DNA of 64,000 nucleotides from Thiopseudomonas alkaliphila (GTDB lineage: Bacteria; Pseudomonadota; Gammaproteobacteria; Pseudomonadales; Pseudomonadaceae). Made by a program: the position numbers and the translations under genes. The notes below the pieces were generated by a model. That model saw only the letters and a list, made by a program, of their open reading frames with translations, was not told the DNA's origin and searched no databases. How positions within the stretch are numbered: position 1 is the stretch's first letter; every line of letters begins with the position of its first letter. Positions 40,404 through 49,980 of the stretch are shown here, piece after piece. The stretch is from contig NZ_CP012358.1 of the NCBI RefSeq assembly GCF_001267175.1, forward strand, positions 1,218,501-1,282,500, read 5' to 3'.

Positions 40404-41110
40404 CACACGACCTCTGCCTGTTGCTGAATCCAAGGCACTTGATTGAGCTCTAATAAATCCAGTTGCCGATCAAACTGCAGAGCTAAGCTTTGATCATGGC
40501 TTACAAACAGCACACTGGTTTGACTGGCCTGGCTTTCATTAAATAGCAATTCTAAAAATCGGCCACGGGTATCGGCATCGAGGGCTGAAGTGGGCTCATC
40601 TGCAATTAATAACTCCGGTGCACCAATTAAACCTCGCGCGACCGCCACCCGCTGCTGCTGACCAATCGATAAACTACTGGCTGGCTGCTCATATAAGGCT
40701 TTAGCCAATCCCAACTGGTTTAACAAGTGCTCGGCAGCAGCCAACACATTGCCAAAACGTTGTCGCGCTTTTTGTTGGCGTGTTTTAGAAAACTGGCAGC
40801 CCAACAGAACATTTTGCAGCACTGTTAAAAAGGGTAATAAGTTAAACTGCTGAAAAATAAAACCACAGTGATCCGCCCGAAACTGATCACGCTGTGCTGC
40901 AGACAACTGAGTTAAATCTTGCCCTAATAGCTTAATCTGCCCGCAGCTGGGCAAGTTAACTCCGCCTAACAGACCAAGCAAAGTACTCTTACCACTGCCC
41001 GATGGGCCCTTTAAAAACACTCGCTCACTGGCTGCTATCGTCAGCTGCGGAATCTTCAATAAAGGCGCTTGCTTCGGCCAAGCAAACGCTAAGTCTTGTA
41101 CTTCAATCAT
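40403..41110 (-). CDS. ABC transporter ATP-binding protein
   Basis: A LolD/MacB-type ATPase partnering the downstream permease. Walker A is GPSGSGKSTLLGLL, the signature SIGQQQRVAVARGL (usually LSGGQ), Walker B LLIADEPTSALD and the switch His in FVSHDQSL. The start is ATG at 41110 or ATG at 41125; I prefer the former because it gives the usual MIEVQDLAF N-terminus. It follows the DUF2796 gene by 13-28 bases and overlaps the permease. Confidence 0.88.
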   Translation of the reverse strand: MIEVQDLAFAWPKQAPLLKIPQLTIAASERVFLKGPSGSGKSTLLGLLGGVNLPSCGQIKLLGQDLTQLSAAQRDQFRADHCGFIFQQFNLLPFLTVLQNVLLGCQFSKTRQQKARQRFGNVLAAAEHLLNQLGLAKALYEQPASSLSIGQQQRVAVARGLIGAPELLIADEPTSALDADTRGRFLELLFNESQASQTSVLFVSHDQSLALQFDRQLDLLELNQVPWIQQQAEVV

Positions 41111-41138
41111 TGCTTCTCTCTTCATCTCAGTGCTTACC

Positions 41139-41702
41139 TTAAGGCATTAGCTGTAACTGGCTCTGTTTTGCCGTTAGGGTTGCTGCCTGTTGCTCAGTAC
41201 TGGTTAATAACTGTACCTGCACCTGCTGCATACTGGGAAAGTGAGCAAACAAAGGGGCGAAGGATAACTGCGTGAGCTGTTTAGGCGCGGCACAACTTAA
41301 TTGTGCTTGCCAGCTAATCTCTGCGTGGTCGTGGTCGTGGTCGTGCAGAGTGTGTGCGCTTAGTTGCGCTCCCTGCAACTCTACCTGTTGCAAAGTACAC
41401 TGTGCCCCTGCAGGTAAGGTAACGAGATTGTCTAGCTGCTGTAAGGTCTGTTTGAGTTGCTGAACCTGTTGCTGCTCAGCCGTGGTTTTTGCCAAGTACT
41501 CAAAGCCCAAAACATCCATCGCCGGCGTTTGCCAAGCAAGATGCAACTGTTCTTGTTCCAGCACAATATTTAACTGGCTCACACCATGTTGATGAGCGGC
41601 TAAAGCGCTTTGCGGCTGAGCAGCAGTTAGACTGCTATAAGCACTAAAGCAAACAACCAATGAGTAAAAAGACACTGCACCCAAACGCGGCAAACTGAAC
41701 AC
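41139..41702 (-). CDS. zrgA: DUF2796 (ZrgA-like) periplasmic zinc-binding protein
   Basis: A 187-residue exported protein with a signal peptide (about 1-28, cleavage after SLTAA) and a DUF2796 domain. It has HQHGVSQLNIVL near the N-terminus and a His/Asp cluster HTLHDHDHDHAEISW in the middle, suitable for zinc binding. It heads the operon DUF2796-ATPase-permease-DUF3299, which corresponds to zinc-regulated zrg genes of Vibrio. The start is GTG with GGGGGG upstream. The symbol is by family resemblance. Confidence 0.82.
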   Translation of the reverse strand: MFSLPRLGAVSFYSLVVCFSAYSSLTAAQPQSALAAHQHGVSQLNIVLEQEQLHLAWQTPAMDVLGFEYLAKTTAEQQQVQQLKQTLQQLDNLVTLPAGAQCTLQQVELQGAQLSAHTLHDHDHDHAEISWQAQLSCAAPKQLTQLSFAPLFAHFPSMQQVQVQLLTSTEQQAATLTAKQSQLQLMP

Positions 41703-41760
41703 GCTGTTATCCCCCTATAAATCACTCAGTAAATGACACTCAATTACATTCAGCTATATA

Positions 41761-41773
41761 GTTACACTATAAC
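41761..41773. promoter_or_regulatory. Zur-box-like dyad upstream of the zinc operon
   Basis: GTTACACTATAAC, or GTTATAGTGTAAC on the other strand, differs at one position from the core GTTATANTATAAC of gammaproteobacterial Zur boxes. It lies about 60 bases before the zrgA GTG. The rest of the 302-base gap 41703-42004 is AT-rich and holds the divergent gdhA leader; no other gene is visible. Confidence 0.65.
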
Positions 41774-41896
41774 AAAACATTTTCAAACAACTTCAGCCTT
41801 TTTTTAAATTGTCTAGGCAACTTTATACCTTGGTTAATTTCTTAGATTCTGTAGCCAGTGCAATGACTTTCAACGGGTTACGCGCTATGTTGCTAA

Positions 41897-43342
<1,446 letters not shown>

Positions 43343-43375
43343 CGGCTGCTTAGTCCAAGCTGCGCCTATAACCAC

Positions 43376-43405
43376 AAAAGCTCAGCCATCACTGGCTGAG
43401 CTTTT
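43376..43405. terminator. Strong terminator of gdhA, shared with nfsB
   Basis: AAAAGCTCAGCCA (43376-43388) pairs perfectly over 13 bases with 43393-43405 around a TCAC loop, followed by more T residues. The A-run on the left makes it work for the facing nfsB as well. Confidence 0.92.
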
Positions 43406-43427
43406 TTATGCTTACGGATTAAAGCCT

Positions 43428-44087
43428 TTAAATGAGGGTAAAAATCTCTTCTTCAGCTAAGCGGGCTTTAGTCAATTTGGCGTTAAAATCACTGTCGGCG
43501 TGATAGCCCAAAGCCACCGCTGCCACTGCAGTTAAATCTTTGGCATTAAGATCAAACTCTTGATCCAACACTGCTTGATCAATACCTTCTAATGGCACCG
43601 CATCTAAACCTAAAACAGCAGCGCTGTACAACAAAGTGCCTAAGTTTAAATAAACCTGCTTTTCTAGCCAGTGCGGCACATCTTTTTTGTCGTATTTATG
43701 AAAATTTAAATACAGCAGACGCGTATTATGGGAGGCGGCTTTAGCTTCTGGTGCGGCATCGAAACGACCGGCGGCGGCCTCTGCTGCTAATACCTTTTGT
43801 AAGTGCGCATCATCAATCTGAGTGCGTGCGCAAAACAGCACTACATGCGAAGCATTTAAAATTTTAGCTTCGTTATAGCTATAATTGCCCTGCGCGCCCT
43901 TTGCTAAGCGTGCTTTTCCTTCTGCAGTACTTGCCACAATAAAATGCCACGGCTGAATATTAGTGCTTGAGGCACTGTAACGTAAGGAAGCCATTAACTC
44001 TTTAACCAAAGGCTCAGGGATCACTTTATTGGGATCAAAGGCTTTGGTGGCATAACGACGGGTTAAGTAATCGGTTACTTGCATCAT
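43428..44087 (-). CDS. nfsB: Oxygen-insensitive NAD(P)H nitroreductase (NfsB-type)
   Basis: FMN-dependent reductase of nitroaromatics and dihydropteridine. At 219 residues it matches NfsB closely: SSTNIQPWHFIVASTAEGKA forms part of the FMN site, and EKQVYLNLGTLLYSAAVLGL lines the dimer interface. Two ATGs begin the frame; the first is drawn. It is the most downstream gene of the minus-strand run that starts at DUF1289. Confidence 0.93.
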   Translation of the reverse strand: MMQVTDYLTRRYATKAFDPNKVIPEPLVKELMASLRYSASSTNIQPWHFIVASTAEGKARLAKGAQGNYSYNEAKILNASHVVLFCARTQIDDAHLQKVLAAEAAAGRFDAAPEAKAASHNTRLLYLNFHKYDKKDVPHWLEKQVYLNLGTLLYSAAVLGLDAVPLEGIDQAVLDQEFDLNAKDLTAVAAVALGYHADSDFNAKLTKARLAEEEIFTLI

Positions 44088-44132
44088 TTACACTCCTTAC
44101 ACATTCAATAGGTAATACTGAGCTCTTTGCCA

Positions 44133-45167
44133 TTAAATAGTTTTAGCTAGCGTGGCTTGCTCACAAATTTGGGTTAAGGCTGCAGCCCAGTCTGCCTGAC
44201 TGTTTAAGCAGGGCAATAAGACTAATTCTTCCCCTCCGGCCTCAACAAACTGCTCACGCCCACGCAACCCCAACTCTTCTAAGGTTTCAATACAATCGGC
44301 GACAAATGCTGGCGACATGACCAATAACTTTTTAACCCCTTGCTGTGCTAACTCGGCAAAGCGCTCTTCAGTGTATGGCTCCACCCATTTAGCACGTCCT
44401 AAGCGGGACTGAAATGAAACAGACCACTGCTCAGGCGACAAACCGGCTGCCTCAGCAAAGGCTTGAGCAGTTCGATAGCACTGCGCGCGATAGCATTGTT
44501 CCAGCACAGCGTCACTAGCGGTTTGACAGCAATTAGGATTGCTTAAACAATGCCCACTGTGATCAAGCTTAGTCAAATGCCGCTCTGGTAAACCATGGAA
44601 GCTAAGCAGCAAATGATCAAACGGCTGCTCCAGCGCAGATTTCACACTATTAGCCAGTGCCTGGATATACAGTGGATGCTGATAAAACGCAGGCACAATG
44701 TGAGTAGTTAATGGCTGCTTCAGTTTGGCTACACTGTCCTCAAAAGCTTTAATTGCAGTGGTGGTAGTGCTATCAGCAAACTGTGGATAAAGTGGCGCCA
44801 AGGTAATTTCGTTCACCCCTTGTTGCTGTAACTGCCGTACTTGTTGCTCAATCGATAACTCAGAGGCACCATAACGCATCGCCAAAGCCACAGGGCCATG
44901 CTTCCACAGTGGGCGCACGGCTTCAGTGAGTTGCTGGCTAATCACTACTAGCGGCGAGCCTTCATCCCACCAAATTTCTTGATAAGCCGCTGCCGACTGT
45001 TTGGGGCGTGCAATTAAAATTAAGGACACCAGCAAACGACGTACCGCCCACGGCAGATCAATCACGTAGGGATCCATTAAAAACTGATTTAAGTAACGAC
45101 GTACATCAGTCACCGAAGTTGATTCGGGCGAACCTAAGTTAACGAGCAATAAAGCGTGCTGAGACAT
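44133..45167 (-). CDS. hemH: Ferrochelatase
   Basis: Inserts Fe(II) into protoporphyrin IX, the last step of heme synthesis. 344 residues. The N-terminal [20 protein letters not shown], the active-site [13 protein letters not shown] with catalytic His, and the C-terminal [15 protein letters not shown] are intact. Located at the membrane face in the cytosol. It shares the minus-strand run with the MATE exporter but is separated by 45 bases. Confidence 0.95.
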   Translation of the reverse strand: MSQHALLLVNLGSPESTSVTDVRRYLNQFLMDPYVIDLPWAVRRLLVSLILIARPKQSAAAYQEIWWDEGSPLVVISQQLTEAVRPLWKHGPVALAMRYGASELSIEQQVRQLQQQGVNEITLAPLYPQFADSTTTTAIKAFEDSVAKLKQPLTTHIVPAFYQHPLYIQALANSVKSALEQPFDHLLLSFHGLPERHLTKLDHSGHCLSNPNCCQTASDAVLEQCYRAQCYRTAQAFAEAAGLSPEQWSVSFQSRLGRAKWVEPYTEERFAELAQQGVKKLLVMSPAFVADCIETLEELGLRGREQFVEAGGEELVLLPCLNSQADWAAALTQICEQATLAKTI

Positions 45168-45212
45168 TGACCTGTAATCCTAAAAATAATTGACCCATTC
45201 ACCAAGCGCGAG

Positions 45213-46559
45213 TCAGTCTGAAATACGTCTAAATAACTGCTGTGCAGGCGCAACCAAATACACCGAGCGCAATAACATAAACAATAAAAAAGCTAGCCAC
45301 AGCCCATGATTTTCAAAGCGCTGCAATAACCAAGCGACCGGCAAGCAGGTTAAAACTGCCAACAACATCGCATTACGCATTGCTCGGGCTTGGGTGGCGC
45401 CAATAAACAAGCCATCTAATACATAACTCCAAACGGCCACCAACGGTAACACGGCTAAATAGATTAGATAAGGCTGAGCCGCAGCTTGTACCGCCGTTTG
45501 ATCGGTTTGTAAGGCAATAAAGTAATGCCCAAACAGGCTAAATAACACGGCAAAGATCAAACTCGCTGCCAACGAATACAACAGCACTAATAACAGAGCA
45601 CGGCGCAAGGCAATGCGATCTTTCGCACCCAATGCATGCCCTGTTAAGGCTTCTAGTGCATGGGCTAATCCATCCAGCGCGTAGGAGCAAATCATTAAGC
45701 CATTGAGTAATAACGCATTGGCTGCCACTGTCGCGTCGCCCAAGCGGGTTCCTTGCACAGTGACCATAAAAAACACGCCTTGCAAGGCTAAGCTACGAAT
45801 TAAAATATCGCGATTTACACTGAGTAGCGCCTGCCAACTCTGCCAAACTTTTAGCCGTGGAAGAATCTGTTGCCACTTGATCTTTCCTGCAACGCGCGCG
45901 GCTAGAAATAAGCCTAAGCCCACACCGCTCCACTCAGCGATAACCGAAGCCCTTGCCGCGCCAGCAACTTGCCAGTGCAAGCCAAACACAAACCAAACAT
46001 CCAAGACGATATTGAGCAGGTTACAGATCACCAGCATCCAAAACGCTGCCCGTGCGTTCTGTGCGCCTAAAAACCAGCCAGCCAACGCATGGGTCGCTAA
46101 TGCTGCAGGTAATCCCCATAAACGGATAAAGAAATACTGCTGCGCGACCTGATGCAATTCTTCCGAAGGCTGCATCAAGGTGAGTGCTAGGGCAAAAATA
46201 GGCTCGGCTAAAGCAATCAACAGCACGGCCAGTAATCCTGCCAATAGCAAGCCTTGAATCAGTACCTGCTGTAATCCGCACTGATCTTTACGCCCTGCAG
46301 CTTGGGCAGCAAAGCCAGTGCTGCCCATGCGCAAGAAACCAAACACCCACACCAACAAAGTATAAATAGTGCCACCAACGGCCACCGCGCCCAATTGATA
46401 AGCATGGGGCAAGCGTCCAACCACCGCACTATCTACCAGCGCTACTAAAGGCACTGATAGATTGCTAAGAATCATCGGTATCGCCAGCGCCCAAATCTTT
46501 TGCTTGGTGTCGGCATGTTGCCATGCATCCTGCAGCCAAGCGCGCCATCGCTTAATCAT
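45213..46559 (-). CDS. MATE-family efflux transporter (DinF-like)
   Basis: A 448-residue inner-membrane protein with about 12 membrane helices, of the MATE/DinF branch. AIPMILSNLSVPLVALVDSA near the N-terminus is the family start; TGFAAQAAGR and ALTGHALGAKDR are the two repeat signatures. Substrate and coupling ion cannot be assigned. It stands between hemH and ybbN on the same strand with short gaps. Confidence 0.9.
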   Translation of the reverse strand: MIKRWRAWLQDAWQHADTKQKIWALAIPMILSNLSVPLVALVDSAVVGRLPHAYQLGAVAVGGTIYTLLVWVFGFLRMGSTGFAAQAAGRKDQCGLQQVLIQGLLLAGLLAVLLIALAEPIFALALTLMQPSEELHQVAQQYFFIRLWGLPAALATHALAGWFLGAQNARAAFWMLVICNLLNIVLDVWFVFGLHWQVAGAARASVIAEWSGVGLGLFLAARVAGKIKWQQILPRLKVWQSWQALLSVNRDILIRSLALQGVFFMVTVQGTRLGDATVAANALLLNGLMICSYALDGLAHALEALTGHALGAKDRIALRRALLLVLLYSLAASLIFAVLFSLFGHYFIALQTDQTAVQAAAQPYLIYLAVLPLVAVWSYVLDGLFIGATQARAMRNAMLLAVLTCLPVAWLLQRFENHGLWLAFLLFMLLRSVYLVAPAQQLFRRISD

Positions 46560-46574
46560 TGGCAGCGCAACCGA

Positions 46575-47444
46575 TTAATACAGCGCCTGATAGAGTTTGC
46601 GGCGGTACTGCACTACTAACGGATGATCAGCTCCCAATAGATCAAACACTTGCAGTAAGGTTTTATGAGCCACTCCTTCACTAAAGCTGCGATTACGTAC
46701 AAAAAGCTGCAGTAGTGCGGCCAATGCTGGCTCATATTGCTGACGGGCAAGCTGCTGAATACTGAGCTGATAAACCGCCTCATCATCCGCTGGATTCTGC
46801 GCTAGGCGTGCTTTCAAATCAGCCGTTTCTGGCAGGTCCGCCGCCTGTTTTAAAAAAGTAATTTGCGCTTTAGCGGCGGCCAATGCCTGCTTATGCTCAT
46901 CACCTGGTACTGCATTCAACACCTGTTCTGCTTCGGTTAAAGCATTACGCTCGGCTAAGCAGCGAGCATATAAAATCAGTGCCTCAGCATTACTGTTATC
47001 GGTACTTAGCAGCTGTTGCAATAAGGTTTCAGCCGCACCAAATTCAGCGGCCTCAAACAGTGCTTGCGCTTGCAACCAAGGATCATCGTCCTGTGGCGCT
47101 GGCTCAGTAACATATTTTGCTAGCAACTCACGAATCGCTGACTCTGGCTGAGCTCCTTGAAAACCATCGACTGGCTTACCATCTTTGAAAAGCACTACTG
47201 TAGGCAGACTACGAATCCCAAAGCGGGCTACGATTTCTTGCTCTAGGTCACAATTCACTTTGGCCAGCAATAACTCGCCTTGATAATCGGTAGTGATTTT
47301 TTCTAACACCGGCATTAGTGCCTTACAAGGCGCACACCACTCAGCCCAAAAGTCGACCAGCACTGGCTTATGAAAAGAATTTTCAAGCACCAACTGATCA
47401 AAACTATCTGCACCTGATACATCAAAACTAAAACTTGTTGCCAT
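46575..47444 (-). CDS. ybbN: Thioredoxin-domain co-chaperone YbbN (CnoX-type)
   Basis: A 289-residue chaperone-redox protein: an N-terminal thioredoxin fold and C-terminal TPR repeats (about 120-289). The active site reads WCAPC (Cys37, Cys40), so both redox Cys are present, unlike E. coli YbbN/CnoX, which has SxxC. It may therefore keep thiol-disulfide activity besides holding unfolded proteins. It follows rsmC by nine bases. Confidence 0.92.
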   Translation of the reverse strand: MATSFSFDVSGADSFDQLVLENSFHKPVLVDFWAEWCAPCKALMPVLEKITTDYQGELLLAKVNCDLEQEIVARFGIRSLPTVVLFKDGKPVDGFQGAQPESAIRELLAKYVTEPAPQDDDPWLQAQALFEAAEFGAAETLLQQLLSTDNSNAEALILYARCLAERNALTEAEQVLNAVPGDEHKQALAAAKAQITFLKQAADLPETADLKARLAQNPADDEAVYQLSIQQLARQQYEPALAALLQLFVRNRSFSEGVAHKTLLQVFDLLGADHPLVVQYRRKLYQALY

Positions 47445-47453
47445 CTTTATCTC

Positions 47454-48470
47454 CTACTGACGCTGGCTGCGCTGCCCAGCCACCGCACGATATACGCTGA
47501 ACCCCTGAGCCTCAGCCAATACCTGGCAAGGTCCAAGATGCTGATTAATTAACGGGGGATACTTTAAAAAACTATTCGCCACAATCCGTAGCTCACCTTG
47601 GGCGCGTAAATGACCCTTACCCTGTGTCAGCATTTGCTCGCTGGCCGCATAATCCGTGTGTACCCCTTGATGAAACGGCGGATTGCTAATGATCGCAGCT
47701 AAGTGCTGCGGCGCCTCATTAATTCCCGTGCCCGCAATTACCTCGGCCTGCACTTGGTTAGCCTGCAAGGTTAGCTGGGTACTAAAAAGAGCAAACGCAT
47801 CAACATCCAACAAGCTCACCTGACTGTTGGGATACTGCTTAGCTAAATAACAGCCAATCACGCCCGCGCCACAACCAAAATCCAAATAGTGGCCTTGGGA
47901 TAAACCTTCTAGATGCGCCAGCAGCAACTCAGTTCCACGATCTAAACGGCCATGACTAAATACCCCTGGCACCGTTTTAATGGTCAACTGCTGCTGCCCG
48001 ACAGTTACTTCAAAACTGTTGGCTAGTGCGGCAAGGTCAGGCACCGCAACAGGTGCTTTACGCGAGGTTAAACGCCATAGCTGACAATGCCGCGCGCTAT
48101 CGAGTTTGCTCACTTCGCCATATTGCGCTAGTTGTTTAGCCGCACGCTCAATTCCAGCACGCTTCTCACCGACTAAGAAAATCTCCGCGGCTGGGTATTT
48201 AGCGCAAATTTCTTGCAGCAAATACTCGGTTAACTCGCGGGATTTTGGCAAATACAGCACCACAGCATCATATGATTGATCAGGCGCTGTCACTGAAAAG
48301 TAAGCACGGGACTGAAGTGCAGCTAATGCTTGGTAGTCCGCATAATTCCAACACCATAACTCACTGCTAGGTAATTGCTGCAACAACCCATCAGCCGGAG
48401 CACCTGCTAATAATAATTGACCACTAAAGTAATGGCCTTGGCGTAATAAAACTTGGCTTCTTGGATCCAT
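47454..48470 (-). CDS. rsmC: 16S rRNA (guanine(1207)-N(2))-methyltransferase
   Basis: Methylates G1207 in the 30S subunit. The 338-residue protein is a duplicated Rossmann fold; the N-terminal copy is degenerate. The C-terminal copy has the SAM motif LDFGCGAGVIGCYLAKQY and the catalytic NPPF in IISNPPFHQGV. It lies between nadC and ybbN on the minus strand with short gaps. Confidence 0.93.
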   Translation of the reverse strand: MDPRSQVLLRQGHYFSGQLLLAGAPADGLLQQLPSSELWCWNYADYQALAALQSRAYFSVTAPDQSYDAVVLYLPKSRELTEYLLQEICAKYPAAEIFLVGEKRAGIERAAKQLAQYGEVSKLDSARHCQLWRLTSRKAPVAVPDLAALANSFEVTVGQQQLTIKTVPGVFSHGRLDRGTELLLAHLEGLSQGHYLDFGCGAGVIGCYLAKQYPNSQVSLLDVDAFALFSTQLTLQANQVQAEVIAGTGINEAPQHLAAIISNPPFHQGVHTDYAASEQMLTQGKGHLRAQGELRIVANSFLKYPPLINQHLGPCQVLAEAQGFSVYRAVAGQRSQRQ

Positions 48471-48494
48471 TATTGGCTTCTTGATTAGTTACAC

Positions 48495-49343
48495 TCACAG
48501 AGTTAAACGCATGGATAAATCCACCGCAGTTACATCTTTGGTTAATGTGCCAAGGGAAATATAATCCACCCCCGTTTCGGCCACTGCCCGCAAGCTTTGC
48601 TCGTTAATTCCGCCCGAAGCTTCTAACTTGGCGCGCCCAGCGGTCAAACTCACTGCTGTACGCATATCGTCTAGACTTAACTCATCCAGCATCACAATAT
48701 CCGCCCCTGCAGCTAAGGCTTGCTGCAACTCGTCTAGGTTTTCAACCTCTACTTCAACTGGTTTACCTGGCGCTATCTGTTGAGCCGTCGCCACCGCTTG
48801 GGCAATTCCACCACACGCCATGATGTGGTTTTCTTTGATTAGGAAGGCATCATATAAACCTATCCGATGGTTGTAGCAGCCACCGCAGGTCACCGCATAT
48901 TTTTGCGCTAAACGTAAGCCTGGCAGAGTTTTACGCGTATCCAATAGCTTAACGCCCGTACCTTCAACCAACTGAGCAAAATAAGCCGCCCGCGTCGCCA
49001 CTGCCGATAAGGTTTGTAAAAAGTTTAACGCAGCTCGCTCACCACTTAATAACGCCCGTGCATTACCGGCCAGTTCAAATAAGGTTTGATTCGGCTGCAC
49101 CGCTTCACCATCGGCAACTAGCCAGGTCACACGAACAGTGGGATCAATTTGTGCAAACACTTCATTCACCCAAGCCACACCACTGATCACCGCTGCATCG
49201 CGGGTAATTACTCGTGCGGTGGCTTGTTTATCGGTCTGAATTAATTGAGCGGTAATGTCACCGCTGCCTATATCTTCAATTAATGCAGTGCGAACATTAT
49301 GGGTTATTTCTTGTTTAAGCTCAGTTAATACGATATTTGCCAT
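48495..49343 (-). CDS. nadC: Nicotinate-nucleotide pyrophosphorylase (carboxylating)
   Basis: Quinolinate phosphoribosyltransferase of NAD synthesis. 282 residues. Visible motifs are [30 protein letters not shown] with the substrate-binding Arg/Lys, the [15 protein letters not shown] segment, [13 protein letters not shown] and [12 protein letters not shown]. The gene order DUF1289-nadC-rsmC-ybbN suggests one transcript. Confidence 0.95.
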   Translation of the reverse strand: MANIVLTELKQEITHNVRTALIEDIGSGDITAQLIQTDKQATARVITRDAAVISGVAWVNEVFAQIDPTVRVTWLVADGEAVQPNQTLFELAGNARALLSGERAALNFLQTLSAVATRAAYFAQLVEGTGVKLLDTRKTLPGLRLAQKYAVTCGGCYNHRIGLYDAFLIKENHIMACGGIAQAVATAQQIAPGKPVEVEVENLDELQQALAAGADIVMLDELSLDDMRTAVSLTAGRAKLEASGGINEQSLRAVAETGVDYISLGTLTKDVTAVDLSMRLTL

Positions 49344-49356
49344 AGTGTTTACACCT

Positions 49357-49626
49357 TTAAAATAAGTCCTGCTGCTCTATTATGGGATCGCTAAAGAAAT
49401 CGCTGATCGCTTGTTGTTTATATTCTAAGCGCGCTTTTTCGATACGCTCTTTGCGCGCCTGACACAATCGCAGCACGTCTCGCTTTTGCTGATCCGAAAA
49501 GCGCAGCCAATACAATCGCTCATCCCGTGAACGCAGGCAGCCACGACAGTAGCCTTTATTGTTTGCTGCACAAACCCCAATACAGGGGCTAGGAATCTCA
49601 AAAATTTCAATCTGCTGCATTGCCAT
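49357..49626 (-). CDS. DUF1289 domain protein
   Basis: An 89-residue protein with one short DUF1289 domain: [20 protein letters not shown] holds four Cys in a CxxxC...CxxC pattern that could bind zinc or an Fe-S cluster, and EIxxWxxFSDxxK is reflected in [16 protein letters not shown]. The function is unknown. It begins the minus-strand run and is divergent from nrdA. Two nearby ATGs make the exact start uncertain. Confidence 0.85.
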   Translation of the reverse strand: MAMQQIEIFEIPSPCIGVCAANNKGYCRGCLRSRDERLYWLRFSDQQKRDVLRLCQARKERIEKARLEYKQQAISDFFSDPIIEQQDLF

Positions 49627-49822
49627 CAGACCGCCTAAAAAAGACTGCCGCGATTATACGCCAGCTGCAAAAAAATCGGGACGCAGAATAGCTGCTCATT
49701 TTTTGAGCACTGTTACATCGACAATTTCGCTCTAAGAAAATTACCTTTGTCGCTTGACAAGCGTTAAGCCACAGCTGACCTAGGTTACACAAAAGTCAAG
49801 TAAAGACCGCGCTTTTTAGGCG

Positions 49823-49851
49823 TTGATAGCCTGACTAATATCCCTTATATT
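49823..49851 (+). promoter_or_regulatory. Sigma70 promoter of the nrdA operon
   Basis: TTGATA (49823-49828), 17-base spacer, TATATT (49846-49851). Both hexamers have one mismatch to consensus and spacing is ideal. Transcription would start near 49858, giving a leader of about 120 bases that contains the NrdR boxes. No gene lies in the gap 49627-49980. Confidence 0.75.
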
Positions 49852-49871
49852 GCGTGCCATTCAGCAGTAAG

Positions 49872-49918
49872 ACACATCATCTTGTGTTTCCCTCTTCTGG
49901 TAAACACAAGTCCGTGTT
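49872..49918 (+). promoter_or_regulatory. Two tandem NrdR boxes
   Basis: Box 1 is ACACATCATCTTGTGT (49872-49887), box 2 AACACAAGTCCGTGTT (49903-49918). Each is a 16-base imperfect palindrome of the NrdR type (ACAC...GTGT). Their start-to-start distance is 31 bases, three helical turns, the spacing characteristic of NrdR control. They lie just downstream of the predicted transcription start. Confidence 0.85.
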
Positions 49919-49980
49919 AACACCTACAGCCAGCATTTTATCGAAGTAGATACCCTAATTACGCATTGAGGCAGCCCGTC

